DNA of 64,000 nucleotides from Candidatus Binatia bacterium (lineage in GTDB: Bacteria > Desulfobacterota > Binatia > UBA12015): contig DATCMB010000020.1 in the NCBI GenBank assembly GCA_036563615.1, positions 1 through 64,000 on the forward strand, written 5' to 3'. A model generated the notes under the pieces. It was given only the letters and a program-made list of their open reading frames with translations, had not been told where the DNA came from and ran no database searches. Positions 49,940-58,886 of the stretch are shown piece after piece; the stretch's first letter is position 1; each line of letters starts with the position of its first letter. A program made the position numbers and the translations under genes.

Positions 49940-50020
49940 CTCGTCACCTCCAACGAAAGCTCGCCTCGAGCCGTAGCGCTTCGCTTGACCGTTCTCCATC
50001 GACGCGGCTAACCGGGGGCG

Positions 50021-51739
50021 ATGAAGAGCACGCTCACGCGCCTCGTTCTCGTCGTCTGCTGTGCGGCGCTCGCCGCCGCGTGCTCGGACCGCTCGTCGTC
50101 GAGCACGGGCACGCTTCGCGTCGGTGTGGCGGCGGTGCCGATCACGCCGTGCGGCGACCATCCGGAGTGGGACGGTCCGGTCACCGCAACCGGCGTCTGG
50201 GGCGAGCTCTACGACGACCTGAACGGCAACGGGCGCTACGACGTCGGCGAGCCGTTCACCGACGACCCACGCAACGACGCGCTCGATCCGCAGTCGCGCG
50301 GCAAGTACGACGGCACCTACATGGCAGGCTTCGGCGCGGACCGGATCGCGCTCGGCTGCCACGACGATCTCTGGGCGCGCAGCATCGTGCTCGACGACGG
50401 GACGACGCGTCTCGCGCTGACCTCGGTCGATCTCGTCGGGACGCTCAAGCACGGCAGCTACTACGGCTTCGCGCACGCCGAGGCGATGGTCGATCCGGCG
50501 CTCGGCATCACGCACTTCGTGCACGCGAGCACGCACAACCACCAGGGACCGGACGCGATCGGGCTGTGGGGGCCGGACACGCTGATCGACGGCAAGTTTC
50601 CGCTTTACCTCGCGTTCGTCGACCGCCAGGTGGCGCGCGCGATCTCGCTGGCCGCGTCGAATCTGCAGCCGGTCGAGCGCGTGCGCGCGTTCCGCACGGA
50701 CGCGACGCAGAGCCCGGAGCTCAAGGGCCTGCAGGTGCGGACCGGCTGCCGCCCGCCCTGGATCTTCGACGACGAGCTGCGCGCGCTGGCGTTCGACGGC
50801 GCGGACGGAACGATCGCGACGCTGCTCAACTGGGGCACGCACCCCGAGTCGCTCGAGAGCGAGAACGAGCTCATCACCTCGGATTTCCCGCACTACATCC
50901 GCGACGAGGTCGAGCGCCGCGTCGGCGGCACGGCGGTGTACTTCTCCGCGGACCTTGGCGCCGCGGAGATCGTCGGCGACACCTGCGTCGGCGGCGCCGA
51001 CGCGCGCAATCCGGACGGCACGAACGAGTTCGACACGCGCGACGACATCGGCTTCCCGCGCACCGAGCGCATCGGACGCCTGGTCGGCGACGTGATCGCG
51101 CGCGGGCTCGAGAGCGCGCAGACGGTCGAGGTCGCGAGCGTCACGGTGCGCAGCTCGATCAAGCGCGCGGCGTCGTCGAACGCGACCTTCGAGCTCGGAC
51201 GCTCGGTCGGCCTCCTCGACCTCGACCCGGAGATCTACGACCCCGCGAACTGCCCCGGCGCGACCGGCCTGTGCGGCATCCTCGAGCAGAACGCGATCAC
51301 GCTCGCCGACGCCGCCGGCGCGCCGCAGGTGCAGATCGTGACCGTTCCCGGCGAGGTCTTCCCCGAGCTCTACCTCGGCGTCGCGACCCACCGTCGCACC
51401 GATTGCCCGGCGGCGGACACCGGGCGTCCCGCGGAGCCGGCGATCCGCGACGCGATGGACGCTCCGTTCAAGCTCGTGCTCGGGCTCTCGCCGGACGAGC
51501 TCGGCTACATCGTGCCCGGCTACGACTTCTACCCGGCGAACCTGTTCGACGAGGCGGTCGATCCGTGCGACGGCCGCGAGTACGACACGCGCTACCCGCG
51601 CCGTCGGGTGCCGACGCACTACCACGAGGTGCTGTCGGTCGGCGTCGAGGCGGCGAGCTACGTGACCTGCACGGCCGTCGAGCTGCTGCGCGGTCCGGGC
51701 GCGGTGGCCGACGAGCCGGCGTGCGCGGCGCTGCCTTGA
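50021..51739 (+). CDS. Ceramidase-like lipoprotein with calcium-binding-like loop
   Basis: A 572-residue protein. Residues 1-21 look like a lipoprotein signal (LAAAC). The mature part resembles the neutral/alkaline ceramidase N-domain: VPITPCGDHPEW, HASTHNHQGPDAIG with possible metal His, LNWGTHPESLES, and VPGEVFPELYLGVATH. LYDDLNGNGRYDVGEPFTDD near residue 65 is an EF-hand/dockerin-like calcium loop. It may hydrolyse amide-linked lipids at the cell surface; the similarity is motif-level and other hydrolases are possible. Its stop overlaps the next gene (TTGA). Confidence 0.72.
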   Translation: MKSTLTRLVLVVCCAALAAACSDRSSSSTGTLRVGVAAVPITPCGDHPEWDGPVTATGVWGELYDDLNGNGRYDVGEPFTDDPRNDALDPQSRGKYDGTYMAGFGADRIALGCHDDLWARSIVLDDGTTRLALTSVDLVGTLKHGSYYGFAHAEAMVDPALGITHFVHASTHNHQGPDAIGLWGPDTLIDGKFPLYLAFVDRQVARAISLAASNLQPVERVRAFRTDATQSPELKGLQVRTGCRPPWIFDDELRALAFDGADGTIATLLNWGTHPESLESENELITSDFPHYIRDEVERRVGGTAVYFSADLGAAEIVGDTCVGGADARNPDGTNEFDTRDDIGFPRTERIGRLVGDVIARGLESAQTVEVASVTVRSSIKRAASSNATFELGRSVGLLDLDPEIYDPANCPGATGLCGILEQNAITLADAAGAPQVQIVTVPGEVFPELYLGVATHRRTDCPAADTGRPAEPAIRDAMDAPFKLVLGLSPDELGYIVPGYDFYPANLFDEAVDPCDGREYDTRYPRRRVPTHYHEVLSVGVEAASYVTCTAVELLRGPGAVADEPACAALP

Positions 51740-52479
51740 GCGCGCGTCGAGCAACACGCGCCGCCGTCGCGATCGTCGTGATCCTCGCGGTCGTCGCGCT
51801 TGCCGCGGCGCTCGGCGACGCGCACCTGCGCCCGAGCGGGGCCTCGAGCCTGGTCGGCATGCTGCAGGCCGCGGACGGCGTCGTGCTGGCGCGCTCGGTC
51901 GAGGCGACGCGCGCGCGCGACCCGCAGCACGCGTCGACGCCGTTCCTCGCGCGCGACACGATCGCCGGCGAGGGACCGAGCGGCGGCTTCGTCCTCGAGC
52001 AGGAGGCGCCGCTGCTGCGCTACGCGGCGCTGGCCGACGCGATCGTGCTCGTGCGCCGGACGTCGCACGACAGCGGCACGCGCTGGCTCTCGGTGCAGCC
52101 GGCCGGCGCGGGCATCGTGCTGGACGGTCCGGAGGTCGGGGAGGCGACGCGCGCGGTGCTGCGCGATCTGTTCGCGGCGGTGCATCCGACGGCCGGGGCG
52201 GAGCCCGACGTCGGTCGTGCCGCCGACGCGCTGGTGCGCGCGCTGTCGCTGCCCGAGCGCAAGCTGCGTGCGCTCGCGCTGCTCGACGTCGCGGCGCTCG
52301 CCGCCGAGCCCGATCACTTCACGCCCGCGCAGGCCGAGCGTCTCGCGCGCTACGGGGACGCGCCGGGCGACGATCCGCAGCTCGCGCCGCAGGTGCGCGA
52401 CATCGGCAATCGCATCGTGGCGCGCCTGAAGGGCAAGACCGGAGCGGCGCCGACGAACGCCGGGGGAGGGCAACCATGA
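51736..52479 (+). CDS. Exported or membrane-anchored hypothetical protein
   Basis: About 247 residues from TTG 51736, which overlaps the upstream stop as TTGA. Residues 8-28 form a signal or anchor (AAVAIVVILAVVALAAALGD). The rest is soluble, with ADAIVLVRRTSHDSGTRWLS and a Leu/Ala-rich helical end. No family is recognised. It overlaps the next lipase gene start by four bases (52476), so the three genes form one coupled unit, probably with related lipid chemistry. Confidence 0.6.
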   Translation: MSARRATRAAVAIVVILAVVALAAALGDAHLRPSGASSLVGMLQAADGVVLARSVEATRARDPQHASTPFLARDTIAGEGPSGGFVLEQEAPLLRYAALADAIVLVRRTSHDSGTRWLSVQPAGAGIVLDGPEVGEATRAVLRDLFAAVHPTAGAEPDVGRAADALVRALSLPERKLRALALLDVAALAAEPDHFTPAQAERLARYGDAPGDDPQLAPQVRDIGNRIVARLKGKTGAAPTNAGGGQP

Positions 52480-53303
52480 CGACGGAGGAGCGCGCGTCGC
52501 AGAGCCGTACGGAGACGATCGCCGTCGAGGCAGGACATCGCCTGCTGCGCTGGTGGCCGCCGAAGGAGCCGGCACACGCGAGCCTCGTGATCGTGCACGG
52601 CTACGCGGAGCACGGCGGGCGCTACGAGAAGGTCGGCGCGCAGCTCGCTGGCGCGGGCGTCGCGGCGTGGGCGATGGACCTGCTCGGGCACGGCGCGTCG
52701 AGCGGCGAGCGCGCGAGCGTGCCGTCGCTCGATGCGCTGGTCCGCGACGCGTCGCTGCTTCTCGAGCGCGCGCGTGCGGCGCGTCCGGCGCTGGCCCTCT
52801 TCGTGCTCGGGCACAGCATGGGCGGCCTCGTCGCGACGGCGCTCGCGCTCGAGCGTCAGGGCGAGCTCGCGGGGCTGATCCTCTCCGGCGCGGCGGTCGG
52901 CGACCCGTCGGCCCTCGAGCCGCTGCTCGACCTCGACCCGCTGCCGGAGGTGGTGCTCTCCTCGGAGCTGCTGTCGCGCGATCCGCGGGTCGCGGAGGAC
53001 TACGATCGCGACCCGCTCAACTACCGCGGGCCGTTCAAGCGCGAGACGCTGCGCGCGCTCACCTCGGGCGCGCGCGCGGTGCGGGCGCGCTTCCCCGAGC
53101 TGACGCTGCCGCTGCTCGTGCTGCACGGCGGCGACGACCAGCTCGTCGTGCCGCAGGCGAGCGAGGACCTGTACGCGGGCGCCGCGTCGTCGGACAAGCG
53201 GCTCGAGATCCTGCCCGGGCTGCGCCACGAGATCCTGAACGAGCCCGAGGGGCCGGAGCTCACGGGCCGCATCGCCGCCTGGATCGCCGAGCGCGCGCGC
53301 TGA
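52476..53303 (+). CDS. Alpha/beta hydrolase (monoacylglycerol lipase-like)
   Basis: A 275-residue enzyme. IVHGYAEHGGRYEKVGAQLA and MDLLGHGASSGERASV lead to the nucleophile Ser in VLGHSMGGLVATALA; the acid is in LVLHGGDDQLVVPQ, and His in LRHEILNEPEG. The helix after the nucleophile and the cap are typical of monoacylglycerol lipases and lysophospholipases. No signal peptide is seen. The start overlaps the upstream gene by four bases. Confidence 0.9.
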   Translation: MTTEERASQSRTETIAVEAGHRLLRWWPPKEPAHASLVIVHGYAEHGGRYEKVGAQLAGAGVAAWAMDLLGHGASSGERASVPSLDALVRDASLLLERARAARPALALFVLGHSMGGLVATALALERQGELAGLILSGAAVGDPSALEPLLDLDPLPEVVLSSELLSRDPRVAEDYDRDPLNYRGPFKRETLRALTSGARAVRARFPELTLPLLVLHGGDDQLVVPQASEDLYAGAASSDKRLEILPGLRHEILNEPEGPELTGRIAAWIAERAR

Positions 53304-53426
53304 CGAGCCGCCGCGCGCGCGGCTTCTGCCCGCGCCGACGGGCGCGGATGGTGCGTGGATCGGTGGTACGGCGTCTGCTACGGGTCGAAGGATGACGCTT
53401 GCAGCCAGAGGCGTCTCCCGCACTCG

Positions 53427-55262
53427 ATGAGCACAGCCACGGACACCCAAGCGGCCGCGCAGGACGCCGCCGAATCCACGGAAAACCGGCTGCCGTTCGA
53501 CGCCCTTCCGCTGCCGGAACCGGTGCGTGCCGGCATCCGCAAGGCCGGCTTCACGCACGCGACGCCGATCCAGGCGAAGATCCTGCCGCTCTCGCTCGCC
53601 GGACGCGACGTCGCGGGTCAGGCCCAGACCGGCACGGGCAAGACGGCCGCCTTCCTGATCACGGTCTTCACGCGCCTCCTCGAGCACGGCAAGCCGCGCA
53701 AGCCCGCCGCGCCGCGCGCGCTCGTGATCGCTCCGACCCGCGAGCTCGCCGTGCAGATCGCCAAGGACGCGGAGGTGCTCGGCTCCGAGTGCGGCTTCGT
53801 CATCCAGGCCGTCTACGGCGGCGTGGATTACAAGAAGCAGCGCGAGAACCTGCGGCAGGACGTCGACCTGCTGGTCGGCACCCCGGGGCGTCTGATCGAC
53901 TACTGGAAGCAGGGCGTCTACCGGCTCAACGCCGTCGAGGTCCTGGTCATCGACGAAGCCGACCGCATGTTCGACATGGGCTTCATCAAGGACCTGCGCT
54001 TCCTGCTGCGGCGCTGCACCCCGGTCGAGCAGCGTCAGTCCATGCTGTTCTCGGCGACTCTGTCCCACGACGTGATGGAGCTCGCCTACATGTTCATGAA
54101 CGACGCGGTGAAGGTCGAGGTGAACCCCGAGCAGGTCACCGCCGAGCGCGTCGAGCACAAACTCTACCACGTCGGCAAGCACGAGAAGCTCGGCTTGCTG
54201 TTCGGCCTCCTGCAGCGCGAGGGCGCCGAGCGCACGCTGATCTTCGTCAACATGCGCCGCACCGCCGACCAGCTCTGTCGCACGCTCGCCGCGAACGGCA
54301 TCGAGGCGGAGCAGATCACCGGCGACATCGACCAGCGCAAGCGTCTCAAGATCCTCGAGGACTTCCGCGAGGGACGCCTGCCGATCCTGATCGCGACCGA
54401 CGTCGCGTCGCGCGGCCTGCACATCGACGGCGTGACGCACGTCATCAACTACGACCTGCCGCTCGACCCCGAGGATTACGTCCACCGCGTCGGTCGCACG
54501 GCGCGCGCCGGGGCTTCGGGCAAGGCGATCTCGCTCGCGTGCGAGGACTACGTCGAGGGCCTCGAGGCGATCGAGAAGCTGATCGGCTTCAAGCTGCCGT
54601 ACGACTTCCCCGACGACGACATGCTGGTGCCCTACAAGGAGCCGCCGCGGCAGCCGCGTCGGCGCTCGGAGGACGGCGGCCGCGGCGAGCGGCGCGGGCG
54701 TGAGCGTGGCGGACGTCGCGACGAGCGACGCGAGCCGCGTCCGGCCGCAGTCGAGAGCGAGGCCGCGGCGCCGGCCGCCGAGGGCACCGAGGCCGCACCC
54801 GCAGCGGCGGGCGAGGGCGCAGCGGCGCCGCGCAAGCGCCGTCGTCGGCGTCGGCGCGCAAAGGGGCAGGCTGCCGCCGGCACGACCGAGGCGACCGGCG
54901 CGACGGCCACGGCCGAGACCGGAGCCGCCACGGCCGCGACGGGCGACGGCGAGAGCGCTGCGGCGAGCGGCGAGACGTCGGCCGCGGCGACGGGTGGCGA
55001 GGGCGCCGCGAAGCCGGGCCGACGGCGTCGGCGCCGGCGCCGTGGACGGCGCGGCGGCGCGCGCGACAACGGCTCGGCGGGCGCGGAAGCCTCGGCGAGC
55101 GGCGCAGCCTCGACGGGCGAAGGCGAAGCCTCGACGGCGAGCGGCACCGCGAGCGCCGGCGACGCGTCGTCCGGCGGCGACGCCGCGCGTGGCGCTGAGA
55201 GCGCGTCCGGCGGCGAGAGCTCGGCCCCCGATGCCGGCGATCATGCCTCGCACGAGAGCTGA
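53427..55262 (+). CDS. DEAD-box RNA helicase with long Arg-rich tail
   Basis: A 611-residue protein. The core has Q-motif GFTHATPIQAKILPL, motif I AQTGTGKTA, Ia PTRELAVQ, II DEAD (VLVIDEADRMF), III SAT (LFSATLS), V and VI HRVGRTARAG, like RhlB. After residue ~410 the tail is disordered: Glu/Ala/Thr/Ser/Gly blocks around two Arg clusters (RKRRRRRRRAKG and GRRRRRRRRGRRGG), a pattern like RNase E-type or histone-like RNA-binding tails. It should unwind RNA in ribosome assembly or decay. ATG 53427 was chosen as the first Met before the Q-motif region. Confidence 0.93.
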   Translation: MSTATDTQAAAQDAAESTENRLPFDALPLPEPVRAGIRKAGFTHATPIQAKILPLSLAGRDVAGQAQTGTGKTAAFLITVFTRLLEHGKPRKPAAPRALVIAPTRELAVQIAKDAEVLGSECGFVIQAVYGGVDYKKQRENLRQDVDLLVGTPGRLIDYWKQGVYRLNAVEVLVIDEADRMFDMGFIKDLRFLLRRCTPVEQRQSMLFSATLSHDVMELAYMFMNDAVKVEVNPEQVTAERVEHKLYHVGKHEKLGLLFGLLQREGAERTLIFVNMRRTADQLCRTLAANGIEAEQITGDIDQRKRLKILEDFREGRLPILIATDVASRGLHIDGVTHVINYDLPLDPEDYVHRVGRTARAGASGKAISLACEDYVEGLEAIEKLIGFKLPYDFPDDDMLVPYKEPPRQPRRRSEDGGRGERRGRERGGRRDERREPRPAAVESEAAAPAAEGTEAAPAAAGEGAAAPRKRRRRRRRAKGQAAAGTTEATGATATAETGAATAATGDGESAAASGETSAAATGGEGAAKPGRRRRRRRRGRRGGARDNGSAGAEASASGAASTGEGEASTASGTASAGDASSGGDAARGAESASGGESSAPDAGDHASHES

Positions 55263-55327
55263 CGCGTGCAGAACGGACGCGCCGCGACCTGCCGCGCTCG
55301 CCGCGGCCTCGGCAGCGCAGCCGTAGC

Positions 55328-57589
55328 GTGCGAGGGGCGCGCCGCACCGCGGTCGCGCGCCCGCGCGTCCGCCGCCGTCTCGTGCTCGCCGGTGGCGGTC
55401 ACAGCCACGTGCACGTGCTGCGCATGCTGGCGCGCAGCCCGCTCGACGACGTCGAGGTGATCGTCGTCAGCCCGCGGCGCACGGCGGTCTACACTGGCAT
55501 GATCCCGGGCTGGCTCGCGCAGCTCTACACCGACGAGGACGTGCACATCGACGTCGCCGCGCTCGCCGCGCGCGCGGGCGCCGCGTTCCTGCCGGATCGG
55601 GTGTGCGCGCTCGACCCCGCGCGACGCACGATCGAGCTCGAGCAGCGCGGAGCCCTGCCGTACGACGTGCTGTCGCTCGACGTCGGCGCGCGACCGGCGG
55701 GGACGGAGGACGTCCAGCGCTTCGCGCACGTCGTGCCGATCAAGCCGATCGAGAACGCTGCCGAGCGCCTGAGCCGCTTCGTCGAGCACGCGCTCGACGC
55801 AGGACGCGCGTCCGCGGCCGTCGTCGGTGGCGGGGCGGGCGGCGTCGAGATCGCGTTCGCGCTGCGCAGCCGCCTGCCGGAGCGGAGCCGCTTCGCGGTC
55901 ACGCTGCTCGAACGCGACGCCGCGGTGCCCTCGGGCGCGTGCGCGCGCGCGCAGCGACTCGTCGCGCGCCTCGCACCGCGCTACGGCATCGAGCTGCGAA
56001 CGAACGTCGGCGCCGTCGAGCCGTGCGAGGGAGGTGTGCGTCTCGCCGATGGAAGCGTGCTCGCCGCCGACCTCGTCGTCTGGGCGACCGGCGCCGAGGG
56101 GCTGCCGTTCGTCGCCGCCTCGGGCCTCGCCTGCGACGAGCGTGGCTTTCTCGTGACCGACGACGAGCTGCGCTCGGTCGACGAGCCTTCCGTGTTCGCC
56201 ACCGGCGACTGCGGCGTCCTGCGCAGCGCGCCCTGGGTGCCGCGGGCGGGCGTGCACGCCGTCCGTCAGGGACCGGTGCTGACGCACAACCTCGTCGTCG
56301 CCGCGACCGGGCGCGGACGCCTGCGACGCTACCGCCCGCAAGAGAAGTTCTTGACGCTGCTCTCGACCGGCGACCGCCGCGCGCTGCTGAACCGCGGCAG
56401 GTGGGCCTCGCACGGACGTCGCTGGTGGTGGCTCAAGGACTGGATCGACCGCCGCTTCGTCGAGAAGCACGCGCCGCCGCGGGCGTCGGCGCTGCGGCCG
56501 CCGCCGCACGACGGGATGATGGAGATGGAGCCGTGCGGCGGCTGCGCCGCGAAGCTCGGCGCGGAGGTGCTCGGCTACGTCCTGCGCGATCTGCCGCCCG
56601 AAGCGCACGCTGCGGTGGCGATCGGGCTCGACGCGCCCGACGACGCCGCCGTGCTGCGCCACGACGGCGCGCGCGACGTCGTCACCACCGTCGACCTGTT
56701 CCCGCCGTTTCTCGCCGACCTGCGCACGGTCGGCGAGATCGCGGCGGTCAACGCGGCGAGCGACGTGTTCGCGATGGGCGGCGAGCCGACGGCGGCGCTC
56801 GCGCTGGTCGCGCTGCCCGACGGCGACGCGCGCGCCGCCGCGTCCGAGCTGCGTCAGGTGCTCGACGGCGCGCGCGACGCCTTCGCCCGCATGGGCGTCG
56901 CGCTCGCGGGCGGGCACACGCTGCTCGCGCCCGCGCGGCTCGTCGGCTTCTCGGTGCACGGCACGGTCGCTCGTGACGGCGCGCTGACCAAGGGCGGCGC
57001 GCGTCCCGGCGACCTGCTGCTGCTCACCAAGCCGCTCGGCACCGCGGTGATCCTCGCCGCGGCGCGCGCCGGCGAGTGTCCGGCTCGTTGGGTCGATGCG
57101 GCGCTCGCCGCGATGCGCGAGGACAACGGCGCCGCGTCGCGTGCGCTGCGCGCGGCGGGCGTGCGCTGCTGCACGGACGTGAGCGGCTTCGGCCTCGTCG
57201 GACACCTGCGCGAGATCCTGCGCGCGAGCGGCGTCGGCGCGACGCTGTGGCTCGACGCGCTGCCGCCGCTGCCGGGCGCGCTCGAGCTGCTCGCGCTCGG
57301 CTGGCGGTCGAGCGCGCACGACGCGACGCGCGCGCTGCTCGCCGACGCCGTGCTCGAGGACGCTGCGCGCGCCCCCGAGCGCGGCGCGCGCCTCGAGCTC
57401 GCGTGCGACCCGCAGACCTCGGGCGGTCTGCTCGCGGCCGTGCCGCCGAGCGCGCTCGATCGGGTGACGACCGAGCTCGCGCGCGCGAGCGTCTGCGCAG
57501 CCGTGGTCGGCGAGCTGAACGGCGAGCGCGGCGTGTTGCGCATCGCAGCGAGCGCGCAACCGGTTGCGGCCCCGAAGCAGAGATTGTAG
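55328..57589 (+). CDS. selD: FAD-dependent oxidoreductase fused to selenide, water dikinase (SelD)
   Basis: A 753-residue fusion. Residues ~17-330 are a type II NADH dehydrogenase-like flavoprotein (VLAGGGHSHVHVLRML, GGGAGGVEIAFALR, FATGDCGVLRS). Residues ~395-753 are SelD: PCGGCAAKLGAEVLGYVLRD with Cys403/Cys406 and Lys409, TVGEIAAVNAASDVFAMGGE, GGHTLLAPARLVGF and CTDVSGFGLVGHLREIL. SelD makes selenophosphate for selenoprotein or selenouridine synthesis. Cys rather than Sec is at the active site. GTG 55328 is the likely start. SelA, SelB and SelU are not in the window. Confidence 0.9.
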   Translation: MRGARRTAVARPRVRRRLVLAGGGHSHVHVLRMLARSPLDDVEVIVVSPRRTAVYTGMIPGWLAQLYTDEDVHIDVAALAARAGAAFLPDRVCALDPARRTIELEQRGALPYDVLSLDVGARPAGTEDVQRFAHVVPIKPIENAAERLSRFVEHALDAGRASAAVVGGGAGGVEIAFALRSRLPERSRFAVTLLERDAAVPSGACARAQRLVARLAPRYGIELRTNVGAVEPCEGGVRLADGSVLAADLVVWATGAEGLPFVAASGLACDERGFLVTDDELRSVDEPSVFATGDCGVLRSAPWVPRAGVHAVRQGPVLTHNLVVAATGRGRLRRYRPQEKFLTLLSTGDRRALLNRGRWASHGRRWWWLKDWIDRRFVEKHAPPRASALRPPPHDGMMEMEPCGGCAAKLGAEVLGYVLRDLPPEAHAAVAIGLDAPDDAAVLRHDGARDVVTTVDLFPPFLADLRTVGEIAAVNAASDVFAMGGEPTAALALVALPDGDARAAASELRQVLDGARDAFARMGVALAGGHTLLAPARLVGFSVHGTVARDGALTKGGARPGDLLLLTKPLGTAVILAAARAGECPARWVDAALAAMREDNGAASRALRAAGVRCCTDVSGFGLVGHLREILRASGVGATLWLDALPPLPGALELLALGWRSSAHDATRALLADAVLEDAARAPERGARLELACDPQTSGGLLAAVPPSALDRVTTELARASVCAAVVGELNGERGVLRIAASAQPVAAPKQRL

Positions 57590-57599
57590 CGAGCGATAC

Positions 57600-58862
57600 G
57601 TGATCGCCGGAAGCCTCGAGCGCCTGCGCGAGACGCTCGCCTGGGTCGCGCAGCGCGTGCCGTTCTACCGCGATCGCTTCGAGGCCGCCGGCGTCGACCC
57701 GGCGCGGATCGATCCCGACGCGCTGCGCCGCATCCCGGTGCTGCGCAAGGCCGATCTCGTGCGCAGCCAGCGCGAGCAGCCGCCGTTCGGCAACCTGCTC
57801 GCGGTCGGACGCGAGGAGTTCGCGAGCATCCACACCTCGCCGGGTCCGATCTTCATCCCGCGCATCGCCGCGGAGCGCGGCGGCACGCCGGCGCTGGTCG
57901 AGGAGATCGCGGCGATGGGCGTGCGCCGCGGCGAGGTCGCGCACGTCACGCTGAACTACCACCTGATGCCCGGCGGGCTGCGTCTGCACCGCGCGTTCGA
58001 GGAGTACGGCTGCCTGGTGATCAACGGCGGCGTCGGCAACACCGAGATGCAGATCCAGGTCGCGCGCGCCTACGGCGCGAGCGTGTACGCCGGCACGCCG
58101 AGCTTCCTGCGCCAGATCGGCGTGGTCGCGCGCGAGCAGGGCCTCGACCCGCGGCGCGACCTGTCCTACCGCCTCGGCTTCTCGACCGCCGAGAAGCTCA
58201 CGCCCGAGCTGCGCGAAGAGCTCGGCGAGACGTTCGGCATCGAGCTCTTCGACCACATCGGCGAGGCGCAGATCGGACCGGTCGCCGGCGAGTGCAAGGC
58301 GCACCAGGGCATGCACCTCTCGGCGAACGACCTGTTCTTCGAGTTCCTCGATCCCGCGACCGGCGAGCCCGCGAAGCCCGGCGGCGTCGGCGAGCTGATC
58401 GCGACCCACCTCGGGCCGCGCGCGCTGCCGCTCGTACGCTACGCGCCCGGCGACGCCTACAAGCTGCGCGAGGGCGACTGCCCGTGCGGCAATCCGGCGC
58501 CGCGCGTCGACTTCTTCGGGCAGGTCGGCGCGATCCGCAAGATCAAGGGCGTGCTGATCCACCCGATCGCGGTCGCGGACTACCTGGCGCGCTTTCCCGG
58601 CACCGGACGCTTCCAGGTCGTCGTCGAGCAGCGCCCGGGCGAGAGCTTCGAGCGCGCGACGCTGCGGGTCGGCGTGCGCGACGCGGCGCTCGTCGGCAGC
58701 GACGCGGGACGCGAGCTCGCCGGGCGCATCGCCGCGAACGTCAAGGGCGCGCTGCTGATCCAGATGGACGTCGAGCTGTGCGCCGAGGACGACGTCCCCG
58801 CGGAGGCCGCAGGCCCGGCGTTCACGCGCGCCATCGTGACCAAGGGCAAGGACGCCGCCTAG
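57600..58862 (+). CDS. Adenylate-forming CoA ligase-like protein (PaaK family, P-loop replaced)
   Basis: About 420 residues. It follows the phenylacetate-CoA ligase layout: ERLRETLAWVAQRVPFYRDR, YHLMPGGLRLHRAFEEYG, LDPRRDLSYRLGFSTAEKLT, FDHIGEAQIGPVAGECKAHQ, FFEFLDPATGEPAKPGG, and DCPCGNPAPRVD. The ATP/P-loop region, usually S-S/G-G-T-T-G-K/R-P, reads IHTSPGPIFIPRIA, so normal ATP binding is doubtful. It could be a special ligase, a transferase partner or degenerate. GTG 57600 is a choice; 57564 (TTG) overlaps selD. First gene of a ligase operon. Confidence 0.82.
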   Translation: MIAGSLERLRETLAWVAQRVPFYRDRFEAAGVDPARIDPDALRRIPVLRKADLVRSQREQPPFGNLLAVGREEFASIHTSPGPIFIPRIAAERGGTPALVEEIAAMGVRRGEVAHVTLNYHLMPGGLRLHRAFEEYGCLVINGGVGNTEMQIQVARAYGASVYAGTPSFLRQIGVVAREQGLDPRRDLSYRLGFSTAEKLTPELREELGETFGIELFDHIGEAQIGPVAGECKAHQGMHLSANDLFFEFLDPATGEPAKPGGVGELIATHLGPRALPLVRYAPGDAYKLREGDCPCGNPAPRVDFFGQVGAIRKIKGVLIHPIAVADYLARFPGTGRFQVVVEQRPGESFERATLRVGVRDAALVGSDAGRELAGRIAANVKGALLIQMDVELCAEDDVPAEAAGPAFTRAIVTKGKDAA

Positions 58863-58886
58863 CGCGCCGCGAAGGAGAGGAGCGAG

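Noticed and set aside
56534..56545. Selenocysteine at the SelD active site
   Set aside because: The codons at the site are TGC (Cys), with no in-frame TGA.
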